Positions 32,703-43,339 of a stretch of 64,000 bases of DNA are shown piece after piece. Source of the stretch: Sorex araneus (Eukaryota > Chordata > Mammalia > Eulipotyphla > Soricidae); contig NC_073305.1 in NCBI RefSeq assembly GCF_027595985.1, positions 111,313,535 to 111,377,534 of the forward strand, read 5' to 3'. Position 1 is the first letter of the stretch; the number at the start of each line of letters is the position of its first letter. The translations under genes and the position numbers were made by a program. The notes under the pieces were generated by a model. It worked only from the letters and a program-made list of their open reading frames with translations. It did not search any database and was not told the DNA's origin.

Positions 32703-32941
32703 TCATTGTATCACTGTCATCCATTGCTCATCGATTTGCTCGAGTGGGCACCAGTAACATCTCCATTGTGAGACTTGGTGTTACTGTTTTTGGCATATCG
32801 AATACACCACAGGTAGCTTGCCAGGCTCTGCCATGCAGGCGGGATACTCTTGGTAGCTTGCCGGGCTCTCCAAGAAGGGCAGAGGAATTGAACCCGTGTC
32901 GGCCACATGCAAGGCAAACCACTGTGCTATCGCTCCAGCCC
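32703..32941 (-). mobile_element. RTE-tailed SINE, full length, with TSD
   Basis: Complete antisense copy with the 12-bp TSD AGAATAGATGTA at 32691-32702 and 32942-32953. It contains TCACTGTCATCCATTGCTCA, TTGCTCGAGTGGGCACCAGT, GGCATATCGAATACACCAC and the head at CTGTGCTATCGCTCCAGCCC. It shows that this class transposes as a unit with the tRNA-like head at the 5' end. Confidence 0.96.
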
Positions 32942-32953
32942 AGAATAGATGTA

Positions 32954-33483
32954 AATGTTGTAAATTATTTTCACCATATCTCTTTTCTCATTAAATAGTT
33001 CCTCTTTCACTAACACTAAATATATTATATGATGATATTACATATCATAAATATATGAGATATATTTATGCATCTATGTAAGTGCATTTACATATGAATA
33101 TGTATGTGTGTATATTCTTCTTTAGGTCTAATACGGCTTTGTCCTCAATGAAGAGAGCTTGAAGAGGGATCATGCTGACATTTTTTTCATTAACTTCTCC
33201 CTTTAGAAAACTGCCATGGGAAGATGTATTTGCTTTTCTTCATTTCCAAACATTTAAAAAGCCTCTGATATCACAATATGACTCTTTTTCAGGCCAAGAA
33301 CAATTGAACATCTATAATGAAGTCAGCTAAAGTACTGGAAAATTAAAGGCATGTATTTAACTAAAGAAAACCTACTGAAATGTACTGAAAATTTATTTTG
33401 CAACTCTCAAAATTACCAAAGCTTTCAATGGAAGTGAATTTAGACCCTTATCTCACAAGGCCACAGCCCACACATATTTTACT
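32954..33483. other. no gene seen
   Basis: AT-rich, with a TATATA/CATATG-rich stretch at 33015-33115. No frame of interest. Confidence 0.4.
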
Positions 33484-33496
33484 TAGCATTTTTAAA

Positions 33497-34436
33497 AATA
33501 TATTCTTTTTATTTTATAAAGTATTTCACAAAATTTCATTACATGTAACTTTTAAACACCATTCCACCACCATTCCTCCTTCCCACCACCATATTCCAGA
33601 TGTTTCCATCCCAAACTCCAATCCCTGCCTCAAAGCAGAACTGAAATAATATATTTTGTATTGTTTGTTATGAAAAACCGCTGAAGATGCTACAGAAAAG
33701 CATCCTTAGAGGAAAGAGTGTGAGGATTGTTGTATTTCATCCAGGGGCCATAAAGCCCTTCTATAAGAGATCACTTTCATGTTGTCAAAAGTTGAGCCTT
33801 GTGTGCTTTATATATCTATATATATCTGTAAAAAAATTTATATTTCTCTCTAAGATTGGTTGCCTCCTGCTTTGAACCTATCAAACATGGTGCGGTAATC
33901 TTATAGTATAGGTAGGGTGTGTGGTTTGAAGCATTCAGAGCCCCATGGTCCAGGAATAGATTTACTCGAGGGTGATGCTCGGCCTGAGTGAGTGGAGAGC
34001 AGCCTTGAGCATGGTGGCGGTTGGGTTCTGGGGGTTGGTGACTGCTGGAAGCTGGATCCCTTGGGGTTGGGAAGGCTCTTACCCACCCCCCTCCAGAGTG
34101 CCCCAAGTGAAGCAGCCTGGCGAGGGATCCGGGAGCATGGTTATGACGAGCATCATGTTATGCTCCCTTCTGGGAGAGAAGGACATGCCATCTGGATGGT
34201 GTCTGATGACAAGACTATCTGGTGCGAGCCGGAGGTCGCTTATGGGCATGACTGTGAGACAGCAGGGTGCAGGCAGAGGATCTTCGTTCAACTTCTGAGT
34301 TCAACTCCATTGAACTCAGAGTTCTCAGTCACAGAGTTCCACATATCTGAGTTTTTTTTTTTTCTGAAGATTCACTCATGGGTGAAGCTCGGCCTGAGCG
34401 TGTGGAAGCGGCTGTGAGCATGGTGGCGGCTGTACA
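33497..34436 (-). mobile_element. full-length composite retroposon II
   Basis: 940-bp insertion with TSD TAGCATTTTTAAA/TAGCATTTTAAA at 33484-33496 and 34437-34448. The minus-strand 5' end begins with a GCCGCCACCATG motif (34419-34430). A related GC-rich block recurs at 33960-34030. The remainder carries an L1-like 3' end (ACCACCATTCCTCC... and a T-run at the left). There is no reverse transcriptase, so it is non-autonomous. A 5'-truncated relative lies at 34690-35005 and a related module at 12470-12850. Confidence 0.78.
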
Positions 34437-34489
34437 TAGCATTTTAAAGAAGGATTCTCAGGTCCTTATCTTGTCCTCCTAGGTTTTTT

Positions 34490-34673
34490 GTTTTTGTTTT
34501 TGTTTTTTGCTTTTTTGGGGTCACACCCAACAATGCACAGGGGTTACTCCTGGCTCTGCACCCAGGAATTACTCCTGGCAGTGCTCAGGGGACCATATGG
34601 GATGCTGGGACGCGAACCCAGGTCGGCGGCGTGCAAGGCAAACATCCTACCCGCTGTGCTATCACTCCAGCCC
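34490..34673 (-). mobile_element. young SINE with 15-bp TSD
   Basis: Antisense near-consensus SINE. The TSD CCTCCTAGGTTTTTT lies at 34475-34489 and 34674-34688. The T-run has become (TTTTTG)n. Confidence 0.95.
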
Positions 34674-34689
34674 CCTCCTAGGTTTTTTT

Positions 34690-35005
34690 TTAAATTCTTT
34701 TTAAAAATTTTCAATTTACCTTTTGATTTTATTTTCATAAAGTAGTTCACAGTAATTGATTACATTCAATATTTGAACACCAATCCCACCACCATTACAC
34801 CTTTCCACCACCATTATTTTGAATTTTCCCACCACCAATCAAGCCTGCCCCACAGGCAGATGCTACATATAATTTATTTTGTATTGCTTGTTATGAATAG
34901 CATTAGATGTCTTACCAGAGGCATCTCTACAGTGAGCTGATTAGTTCTGAGATTCATTTGTGAGTCTCTGGATCATGGCCGTTAATGCGCTTAAATGGCC
35001 TCTTC
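34690..35005 (-). mobile_element. composite retroposon II, 5'-truncated copy
   Basis: Same L1-like 3' end and body as 33497-33700 (AACACCAATCCCACCACC, TTTTGTATTGCTTGTTATGA). It ends near GGCCTCTTCTAGG, which resembles the CTCCTAGGTTTT at its left edge. Confidence 0.72.
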
Positions 35006-35424
35006 TAGGTTTTGTTTGTTTTTAAGTCATAATAAATACTCTAACTTTCCATTTGCAAATTCTAGAAGCCCACAAAAATGGAAATTTTAAATTTTTTTAA
35101 TTTTTAAAATTACCATATAATTTGAACAGCATTTTATTTTAATGAACTCTGATTCTCCATAAACAAACATTCATAAAGTATGATAATAAAATTTGTGCCA
35201 GCAATTTGTGCTGTATTAGTTTTGGAGTCCATCAGTAAAAGGCTTGGAGTCTATCTATTTTATCATTTTGAAACAATTCCTTTCTGTCTTTTATTGTCTG
35301 TAATACAATTTAAGAATAATTAAAAAACCAGTGCATGTATTTCTTATCCTCTTATTCACTTGCTGTCAAAGTTGACAAACCCAGAACAAAAGTTTTAAAA
35401 GACTATAAATACAATGTAGCCTTG
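35006..35424. other. no gene seen
   Basis: AT-rich. 35275-35400 closely resembles 39705-39830 (AAACAATTCCTTTCTG, TTATTCACTTGCTGTCA), indicating an unrecognised dispersed repeat. Confidence 0.5.
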
Positions 35425-35426
35425 GG

Positions 35427-35560
35427 ACCTGAGCTATAGTACAGTGGATAGGTTATTTGCCTTGCATGCCAGCAACCCAGGTTGAATCTCTGGCATCCCT
35501 TACGGTGCCCTAAGCACCACCAGAAGTAATCCCTGAGCACAGAGCCAGGTATGACCCAAA
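35427..35560 (+). mobile_element. SINE with tail removed by insertion
   Basis: GAGCTATAGTACAGTGGATAG head, AGGTTGAATCTC B-box relic, GAGCACAGAGCCAGG body. The tail is cut short where composite retroposon I copy 3 inserted. Confidence 0.8.
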
Positions 35561-35575
35561 CCTACCTGATTTTTT

Positions 35576-36343
35576 TTTTTTAACCTTAAAAATCTTTCAA
35601 GTATTTTATTTTATTTTTATTTTTTTTTTAATTTTTATTAAATCACCATGTGGAAAGTTACAAAGTTCTCAGGTTTATATGTCAGTTATACAATATTCAA
35701 ACACCCATCCCTTCACCAGTGCCCAAATTCCACCACCAGAAACCCCAGTTTACCCCCCGCCCCCACCCCCTACCCCCTACTGTATAACTAATGAATTTCA
35801 CTTCATTTTTTCTTTACCTTGATTACATTCCATAATTCAACACAAAACTCACTATAGTTGACATAACTCTCTCTCTCTCTTTTTTTTTCTCTTTTTCCTT
35901 TTCCATTTTTTTTTTTTTTTAATTTTTCCCCCTCATCCCCCTTCCTGCGCCTCATAGTATGGTGTACTCCACGCCACGTTGGCCAGCGTGGGGCTTTTGC
36001 TTAGCTCATAGTCCAGAGGTGGCTGTTACATTAAGAACCTTCAATATTTCAACAAAAACTTACTGTTATTATTTGGAGTTTCCCCCCCAAGTCTGACCTG
36101 TTCAAATGGAACCCTTTCACATTGGTGACAATTATAAATGTTACGTCCGCGCGGTTTTGGATTTCTGTATAAAGTCCTGGGAAAATTCTGCCAGAAATTA
36201 CATATTTCCTCCGTTAGCCGGCGTGGGGCAAAGGCTTAATTCACAGTCTCCATACATGGGTGCAGGCACTTGCTGGAACCCCAATTCCTAAAGCTGTCTC
36301 TGGTTCCCGCTTGTTCCACATCCACCGGCTCTGCAGGGGCATG
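35576..36343 (-). mobile_element. composite retroposon I, copy 3, with TSD
   Basis: Modules in order from the 3' end: T-run, ATTAAATCACCATGTGGAAAG, C-rich block, pyrimidine run, GCGTGGGGCTTTTGCTTAG, one TTTCTGTATAAAGTCCTGGG unit, then a second GGCGTGGGGCAAAGGCTTAA module. TSD CCTACCTGATTTTTT/CCTACCCGATTTTTT at 35561-35575 and 36344-36358, with one mismatch. Confidence 0.82.
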
Positions 36344-36358
36344 CCTACCCGATTTTTT

Positions 36359-37674
36359 AAAAGAACAACTTATTAAAAAAATACAGTGTAGCCTTTAAGA
36401 ACTTCATAGTTTTGGGATTAGAATATGTTTGATTTATAGGAGCAAATCTCAGAAATGTAATCTCAACATGCAGTCATCTTTAGGGAATTTAGTGAGCTGA
36501 GCGGCTCCTTCGCACAGTCTCAGTGGAACTGTCTGTGTAGTCCTTTCTGTATGCAGTGAACATAGGACAATGCTTAGAGACCTGGGCAGAAATTCAGAGG
36601 GTTGGGCTTGTTCTTTGCCCATGACCAAGTGTGTGTTCCTGGACCAGTCTCTGAACCTCTCTAAATCTTACCCCTACGTGATCAGTTAGGAACGGCCCAT
36701 CTCATGCGCCAACCATGTAGTCAAACAAGAGAATCCTGTGAGAATCTTTTGAAAACTATGCCGGGTATCTGTAAGCTCTGTGAAATCACAGATTTTTTTT
36801 TTCTATTTTGCTCACTCCGTGATCATTCATTTAAAACAATGACTGAATCATCATATATGTGCATTTATTTATAGAAAGATTATATGCTGTTATAAAAGAA
36901 CATGCCTTTTCATTTTAAGTAATTGCAGTTCAAGGCTGGAAGAGACTTAGTCCAGATGTTATGTTCCAGATGCCAGTCACCAAGTGGCTCTTTCTGGGGC
37001 CACCCTTCCCCTGGCAGGTGTGTTTCACTTAGCTGAAACCTGCTTCCAATGAGAACACATAACAATTCCCCTCCAATTCTTCCTCCACCACACATTCAAA
37101 AATTAGTTATCACTTCCCCTTCAACTTTCTTATGTTCATGCTAAATTGAATGTTTTATATTCATAAGCATTATCCACTTCATATCTATAGTTATTAAAAT
37201 ATATACAGGTATAATTTTTAAATAAAACAGAGCCAAACAAGCAGTAAAACATTTATTAAAACATTTATATATACATATATTAAAATTATACATATACATA
37301 TAAAATTATGTACATATAACATTTTATACATATTAAAGTTATACATATATGCATGCATAGAATTTAATAAAACAGATCCTTTCTGTCACTGTTTTATTTA
37401 AAAATTATACCAGCATCCATCTGCTGGTATCTGGTAAAGGTAGACATTGTCTCTGTCATCTGTTGGTAGACATCTGTAAAGTTGTAAATGTAAATGTTAA
37501 GTAATCATTAAGGTGCAAGAACTCTGAATTTTAATTTATCTGTGATTATAGAAGACAATACAGCTATCTTTGCAGCAATACTTACAAAGAATCCCTACCT
37601 CTGTCTATCAATGATGAGATAATTAATGAATTGTGACATCTATTCAATGAAATATCAGAGCTATTAAAATCTTT
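36359..37674. other. no gene seen; MIR relic and AT-rich tract
   Basis: 36575-36695 (GACCAAGTGTG, CTCTGAACCTCTCTAAATCT) is a probable sense MIR relic. 37195-37370 is an ATATAC/TATATA-rich low-complexity tract. The rest appears single-copy. Confidence 0.45.
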
Positions 37675-37686
37675 AAAAGCTGATGC

Positions 37687-37854
37687 TTTGGGGCTGTACA
37701 GAGAGCTTAATGGGCTGTGCACAAGCTTTGCACTCGGGAGGCCTGGATTTGATCCCTAGTATAAATGATCAGTTTAATACCACCCAGAGTGACCCTGGGC
37801 ATTAAACCAGGAGTAACTTTGAGAACTAGCAGCTGTGGAGCCCCCTCACAAAAA
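37687..37854 (+). mobile_element. SINE, old divergent subfamily, with TSD
   Basis: GGGGCTGTACAGAGAGCTTAA head, GGATTTGATCCC B-box relic and a divergent body. The TSD AAAAGCTGATG lies at 37675-37685 and 37855-37865. Confidence 0.82.
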
Positions 37855-38050
37855 AAAAGCTGATGTTTATAAAATTATATTGTAACATAGAAAAATACCT
37901 ACAACATAAAAAGTTTAAGTGGGAGAACAACATACAAATTTATAGGCACCACATAGTTAATATAAAGAGCCGTGTTTTATAGGAGTCACAGTGTGTTTGG
38001 TAGAGAAGCTATAGATGGTCTTCTTTTCGATTTTCTATAATGTGCTGATG

Positions 38051-38236
38051 TTTTTTTTATTTATTTATTTATTGCTTTTTGGGTCACACCTGGCAATGCA
38101 CAGGGGTTACTCCTGACTGCACTCAGGAATTACTCCTGGCGGTGCTCAGGGGACCATATGGGATGCTGGGAATCGAACCCGGGTCAGCTGCATGCAAGGC
38201 AAGCATTCTACCCGCTGTGCTATTGCTCCAGCTCCA
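38051..38236 (-). mobile_element. young SINE with TSD
   Basis: Antisense copy with (TTTA)n tail growth, GGGTCACACCTGGCAATGC and CGAACCCGGGTCAGC. The TSD TGCTGATG lies at 38043-38050 and 38237-38244. Confidence 0.93.
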
Positions 38237-38264
38237 TGCTGATGCTTTTAAAATAAAATGTTTT

Positions 38265-38546
38265 ACATGAGGCCAAGAGCTAGTACAGTGGCTAGGGTCC
38301 GTGGCCTAGCATACTCACAACTTGGGTTCAATTCCTAGAATCACATGATCCCCCATACTGCATGCACCCTAGAGGCTCCCAGCATTGCAGGGGTGGAGGT
38401 GTGGGGGGGCCTCCCCAACCCTTAATTGCCCTGGTAGCACCACATTCTTGCACCCTTGCACTGAATCTCCAGCCTGGTTGGCCCAGTACTACTGAGACCT
38501 CCAGGACTTCCTGAGTACCACTTAGGAAACCTCCACCCTAAAATAT
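38265..38546 (+). mobile_element. long-bodied old SINE variant
   Basis: A tRNA-like head (GAGCTAGTACAGTGGCTAGGG, B box GGGTTCAATTCC) is followed by a ~150-bp extra body (GCACTGAATCTCCAGCCTGG, TTGGCCCAGTACTACTG). This body also occurs at 54092-54445 but not in the other SINEs, so it is a separate, older family sharing the head. Confidence 0.65.
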
Positions 38547-38976
38547 GTTTCACATTTATTTCAGTACTTTCTTCTATACATTTATATGAAAATATAGATG
38601 TACACATATCTTCTGCGCATCCACCTCACTATTATCCATCTTCTTCACTATATGTCAGATTCTAAAAGATAAGACATTTTTGGTTTTTTGGTGGGGGACT
38701 CAGGAGTAATGAGAATATTACTAGCTATAATTTGGAGAGAAACAGAAGTATGCTAGTGCTCTTAGCACATCAGGGAGTGTTCATGTCCCTGTTAGTAAGT
38801 ATTTATTTCCTCATCTGTAAAAATAGTGGCAGCCATTCCATAGCATTTTGAGGACTGAATGGGATGTTGTCACAGTGCTTGGCATTCACAGGTAGTAAGC
38901 TAAGGATTATTGGCCTCTATTCTAAGATGATGATGATTGTAATAGTGAAATGGGTTGAAATGTGTGCTTTTGTTTG
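38547..38976. other. no gene; MIR relic
   Basis: 38795-38920 (TTTCCTCATCTGTAAAAATA, AGTGCTTGGCATTCACAG) matches the conserved core and 3' end of a MIR element in sense orientation. The surroundings appear single-copy. Confidence 0.6.
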
Positions 38977-38997
38977 AGTGTGTGCGTGCATGCGTGC

Positions 38998-39037
<40 letters not shown>
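38977..39037. repeat. (TG)n microsatellite
   Basis: A pure TG run of about 18 units preceded by TGCG/TGCA variants. Confidence 0.95.
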
Positions 39038-39038
<1 letters not shown>

Positions 39039-39412
39039 GTCAAGGAAGGCCAGAAGGAAAGGTGACCAAGAACTGTGGCTGAGAGGTAGGGGAGCCAGCC
39101 AAGTTTATCAGGGTTAACCTGTCTGAGGGGAGGAGGGGGGAGGCCAGAACATGCATGGTGTCAAGATACCTGCAGGGATTCCATGAACATAGGTGTGGTG
39201 GACCTCCGTTTAAGCACATGATGCTTGGGAATCTCTGAGTTAGACTCTTGACCCTGATGACAAGGGAACAGGATGAACTGAAAGGAGAGGTGAAGTCTCT
39301 CTAAGTGCAAACTTCCCCTGAAACAAAGAACAAGGGAAGACAAAGGCAGTGGGGAGGTAGACTCCATGGGAAGTTGATGCCCTGCAGCTTGCTGTCACTG
39401 GTAGAGGTGGTC

Positions 39413-39413
<1 letters not shown>

Positions 39414-39499
<86 letters not shown>

Positions 39500-39639
39500 A
39501 GAAGAGAGAGAGAAGAGAGAGAAGAGAGCAGAGAGAGAGAAGAGAGAGAAGAGAGCAGAGAGAGAGAGAAGAGAGAGAAGAGAGCAGAGAGAGAGAGAAG
39601 AGAGAGAAGAGAGCAGAGAGAGAGAAGAGAGAGAGAGAG
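39414..39639. repeat. (AG)n array with 29-bp higher-order units
   Basis: A pure AG run (39414-39494) passes into interrupted AGAAG and AGCAG segments. From about 39520 these form roughly four ~29-bp units, each with one GCAG and two GAAG interruptions. The Arg-Glu and Ser-Leu frames are artefacts. Confidence 0.95.
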
Positions 39640-39900
39640 GCATTGATGTAAAGAACCACCTGTGGTATCAGTATCAGGCTTCAAATCTGTCTTTTTTACC
39701 ATTTTGAAACAATTCCTTTCTGCCTTTTATTGGCTGTGATACAATTAAAAGAACAATAAACCAGAACAACTATTTTTCATCCTCTTATTCATTTGCTGTC
39801 AGAGTTGATGAGCCCAGAACAAATAAACAAGCTTACTCATGATGGTGTCATAACAAGCAGATAAGAAACCACCAGAAATTCACTCTGAAAATCACAGATT
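39640..39900. repeat. second copy of dispersed sequence at 35275-35400
   Basis: 39705-39830 repeats AAACAATTCCTTTCTG, TTTATTG.CTGT, TCCTCTTATTCA.TTGCTGTCA and GAGCCCAGAACAAA. The family is unknown, and it is shorter than 150 bp here. Confidence 0.6.
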
Positions 39901-39905
39901 TTATT

Positions 39906-39950
<45 letters not shown>
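39906..39950. repeat. (TG)n microsatellite
   Basis: About 20 GT units, followed by a short GGT/GTG run. Confidence 0.95.
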
Positions 39951-39951
<1 letters not shown>

Positions 39952-40478
39952 GTGGTGGTGATCTGGTGGGTATTGGGGAGGAAGAGCCTTCAGCCTTAGA
40001 GCCTCTGGCTACAAATTACCACAGGCTATTTTTCCCCCTATGTGTGTGTGTCTTCTCTGTCAGTGTGAAATGTGTTCTGCTTGACATTTCAGAATGTTTC
40101 GCAGCTCCATCTTCCTGACTGAATGCCAAACAGCAACTGAAATACATGAGATGTTTTGTCTGCCTGGTGCCACTCTGTGGGTGGAAGTCTATGTAATTCT
40201 GCCAGAGGAACCACAAATTCACAGCAATAAGGGAACTCCAAGCAAACACTCAGTCATTGGCAGGGGAGGAAAGGGATCAATGTCCCTAGGAAGTTGGGCT
40301 TGTTCATACAAATAGTGTTCTCTGAGAATGCAAGGAATCAATTTTTGCTTTTTATGGATGAAGTCCACCATTACCTTTTCTTACCTTCTCTCCATCATTT
40401 CTGCACTCCCCAGCTCTTCTCCTCAAGGAGGGAAAAAATAGAAAAGCTGGTGGGTTTTTCTGTTATCAATGTCTACTA
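39951..40478. other. no gene seen
   Basis: 40080-40310 has a TTTCAG acceptor-like end at 40085-40090 and an open 73-residue frame after it (start at 40094). Codon use and the lack of a matching donor do not support an exon. Confidence 0.3.
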
Positions 40479-41006
40479 GTTTGTTTTATTTTTTATTTTA
40501 TTTGATCATCAATTTTCTATTTTATGCAAATTGCAAAAGTTATCAATTTAAAATAGCTGAATAGTATTTCACTGTATAAAGATATATCTTCTTTATCTGA
40601 TTATCCAACATTTCTTGCAGTCTTGTTGTTTTCATATTTTACCCATTATATAATGTTACAGTAACTTGAAATAACATTTTTTGTGTTAATGTTCTCATAT
40701 TCTTTGGATAGAGAGCCAGAAGTGGGACTCTTGGATAATATACTGGCTTTATTGCTTTATTTTTAGCTTCTAAGGAAGCTTCACCTTGTTTTCAAACTGG
40801 TTGCATTAATTTAGATCCCTAACACTGGTGTGTAAGGCTTCCTATTTATCCATACCCTCACCAACACTTGTTCCTTTAAACATAAGTCATTCTCACAGGT
40901 GGATGGTAGAATCTGGCAGTAATTTTTATTTCAATTTCCTTGATAATAAGCCATTTGCCTAATGAACATCTGTATGACCTTTTGAGTAAGAAATTGCCTA
41001 TTCAAT

Positions 41007-41190
41007 GGGCTGGAGTGATAGTACAGCGGGGAGGCAATTGCCTTGCATGCGGCTGACCTAGGTTTGACCCCCGGCATCCCATATGGTCCCCCAGCACTTC
41101 CAGGAGTAATTCCTGAGTGCAGAGCCAGGAGTAACCCCTGAGCATCACCGGGTGTGACCCAAAAAGAAAAAGAAAAAGAAAAAAAAAGAA
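41007..41190 (+). mobile_element. young SINE, A-tailed
   Basis: GGGCTGGAGTGATAGTACAGC head, CATATGGTCCCCCAGCAC, GGGTGTGACCC and an (AAAAAG)n tail. An imperfect TSD is plausible: ATTGCCTATTCA against AGTATCTACTCA. Confidence 0.92.
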
Positions 41191-41310
41191 AGTATCTACT
41201 CAAATCTTCTACTAATTTTTTGATTGCGTCATTTTTCTGTCCTTCCTAAGTTATGTGACTTCCTGTATATACCTTAAATATTCACCCTCTATTAAATGTA
41301 TGTTATATAG

Positions 41311-41487
41311 AGGCTGAAGTGATAGTACAGCAAATAGGGCATTTGTCTTGCATGCAGCTGATCTGAATTTGATCCCCAATATCCCATATGGTTCCCCAAG
41401 AACTGCAAGGAGTGATCCCTTAGCACAGAACCAAGAATATTCCCTGAGCACCATTGAATTTGTCATGAAACCAAAAAAAAAAAAAAA
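41311..41487 (+). mobile_element. SINE, older
   Basis: AGGCTGAAGTGATAGTACAGC head, GAATTTGATCCC B-box relic and an A-run. TSD GTATGTTATA/GTATGCTACA, diverged. Confidence 0.85.
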
Positions 41488-41734
41488 GTATGCTACACAA
41501 AGGCCTTTTTTTCCCTTTAGTAACCTGTTATTCTGTTCGGTTTTTATTTTTCTTTGCTGCACAAAAGCTTTTCTGCTCAACATAGTTCCAATTATTTATC
41601 ATTGTTTCCATGGAAGGAGAAGCTGTTTACTTATATTCAGAAATAATTGTGCTAATTTGAAAAGAGCAGCAGCATAAAGTCATGACAAGGCAATGAGATC
41701 CTGTTTGTACAAAAAGTAGCAAATTAAAAGGAGC

Positions 41735-41885
41735 TACTCTGCGGGGGAGGGAAGAACTTGGTGGGCTGAGCACAAACTTTGCTTGCAGGAGCCCTGGGTT
41801 TGAACCCTGCATTGTCCCCCGAGCCAAGAGAAAGCCCCAAGCATCACTGGGTGTGACATGAAAACCAAAGAAAAGACAAAAGGTG
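41735..41885 (+). mobile_element. SINE, divergent
   Basis: GGAGGGAAGAACTTGGTGGGC head-like segment, GGGTTTGAACCC B box, GGTGTGACATGAAAACC tail. Strongly diverged. Confidence 0.55.
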
Positions 41886-42030
41886 ACAACTCTGAAATCA
41901 CATTGACAAAAAGGTGGAGAACTACCACTGCTAAAAATTTGGAGAGATTTGCAGCTTGAAGGTGGCCAACAATAACCTGTGTTCCTCACATATTAGAAGC
42001 TACTGGATTTGGGTGAATACTAGCCTTCTA

Positions 42031-42207
42031 CAGGGCTGGAGTGATAGCACAGCGGGTAGGGCGTTTGCCTTGCACGCGGCTGACCCGGGTTCGAATCCCA
42101 GCATCCCATATGGTCCCCTGAGCACCGCCAGGGGTAATTCCTGAGTGCATGAGCCAGGAATGACCCCTGTGCATTGCCGGGTGTGACCCAAAAAGCAAAA
42201 AAAAAAA
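42031..42207 (+). mobile_element. young SINE with 15-bp TSD
   Basis: Consensus-like: CTGGAGTGATAGCACAGC, GGTAGGGCGTTTGCCTTGC, B box GGTTCGAATCC and GGGTGTGACCC plus an A-tail. TSD AATACTAGCCTTCTA/AATAATAGCCTTCTA at 42016-42030 and 42208-42222. Confidence 0.95.
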
Positions 42208-42423
42208 AATAATAGCCTTCTATAAATCTTCTGAAACCTTGAGCGGGAGGAAATTATAACACTTACGTGAGTTGCGCTTTCTGCTCCCTTAGATAACTTG
42301 TTATAGTGGATGCAGTATGTTGGTTGTGGGCATGTGTTATGACTAAGAAATTTTGCTTTCCTTTTGAATGCCGATAGCTTTATCCTGACCTCTGAAAAAA
42401 TTGATGAGCTTACAAAGCTAAAT

Positions 42424-42480
42424 TGTGCTCCCGGGTTACTTCTGGTACTCCTGGTGGTGCTCAAGGGACCATGTATAGCA
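42424..42480 (-). mobile_element. SINE fragment
   Basis: GGGTTACTTCTGGTACTCCTG and GTGCTCAAGGGACCAT match the middle of an antisense SINE. Both ends are missing. Confidence 0.6.
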
Positions 42481-42551
42481 ATGTCTTCAGTTCCTGTCAT
42501 CTTGCTGATTTTAACACAAGGAAACAATATTCATTTTTGTGTGTGTGGGGT

Positions 42552-42712
42552 GGGGTAGCACACCAGCAATATTCAGGGTTTACTCTTGCCTCTGTGCTTA
42601 GGCATTACTCTTGGTAATGAGCAGGGGACCCCCTGGGATGTCGGGGATCAAACTCGGGTCAGCAGCATGCAAGCAAGTGCCCTACCTGCTCTACCTTTGC
42701 TCTGGCCCAACA
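42552..42712 (-). mobile_element. SINE, older subfamily
   Basis: AGGGTTTACTCTTGCCTCTG, GGGACCCCCTGGGATGTCGG and the head at CTACCTTTGCTCTGGCCC. No clear TSD. Confidence 0.78.
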
Positions 42713-43335
42713 CGGTCAACGTTTTCTTGCTCATAATTTCCTTCCTGGAAATTGTTGAACTCACTGAAATACTGCCAAGTCCTCCTCACTCAGACACATT
42801 AGCTATTTGAAATGTGTCTTTCTCTGAGGCAAGTCTGCCTTTTGCTGCTTCCTACTGGGCACTTTGGCATGAATCCTAACCAACTAGTGAATAAATAGAA
42901 GTGCCCCAGGTAGAGCCAACCCCAAAGCCCCACCTTCAGATCCTGAAGGCTGCCAGTCAGCTCATTGCCAGCAGGCCATGCCAGATCCCACACTCCTTCA
43001 GTTCCTCTCAATTTGTTTCCCACATATGTCCCTCACCTCAGCTGTAGATTTTAAAATGCCTCTGGCTATTTTCCCAGTTTATTCTGTTTCCAAATTCTTC
43101 TTATATAGATTCTTGGAATAATCCTTGCTACCTTTCATTGTTATTTATCTTTCTCATAAAATATTTCTTAACTAGATATTACCAAATGTTACATATACAA
43201 ATACGTTCTATGAACATAATGGAATATCTCTCCTGTCTTAAGTATTCACCGTCCCCTTCTCAATAGTTCCCCATCCCCAGTTGGGCCCAGGATAAAGCCA
43301 GGTACACACCATAGAATATACGTGATTTAGTGGAT
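42713..43335. other. no gene seen
   Basis: Apparently single-copy. A short CAATAGTTCCCCATCC-like stretch near 43260 may be another L1 edge. Confidence 0.4.
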
Positions 43336-43339
43336 CAAA

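Larger units (their letters stand above)
40480..41635 (-). mobile_element. old LINE-1 fragment, twice interrupted
   Basis: Antisense L1 (AATAGTATTTCACTGTATAA, CCCTAACACTGGTG, TTGATTGCGTCATTTTTCTG, TTTGCTGCACAAAAGC). SINEs at 41007-41190 and 41311-41487 interrupt it, and the L1 reading continues on both sides of each. Confidence 0.82.

Noticed and set aside
33992..34417. 141-residue plus frame in a GC-rich block
   Set aside because: Lies wholly within composite retroposon II, antisense to it.
39301..39702. Long frames rich in Ser-Leu or Arg-Glu on both strands
   Set aside because: They are open only because a dinucleotide repeat has no stops; there are no exon signals.
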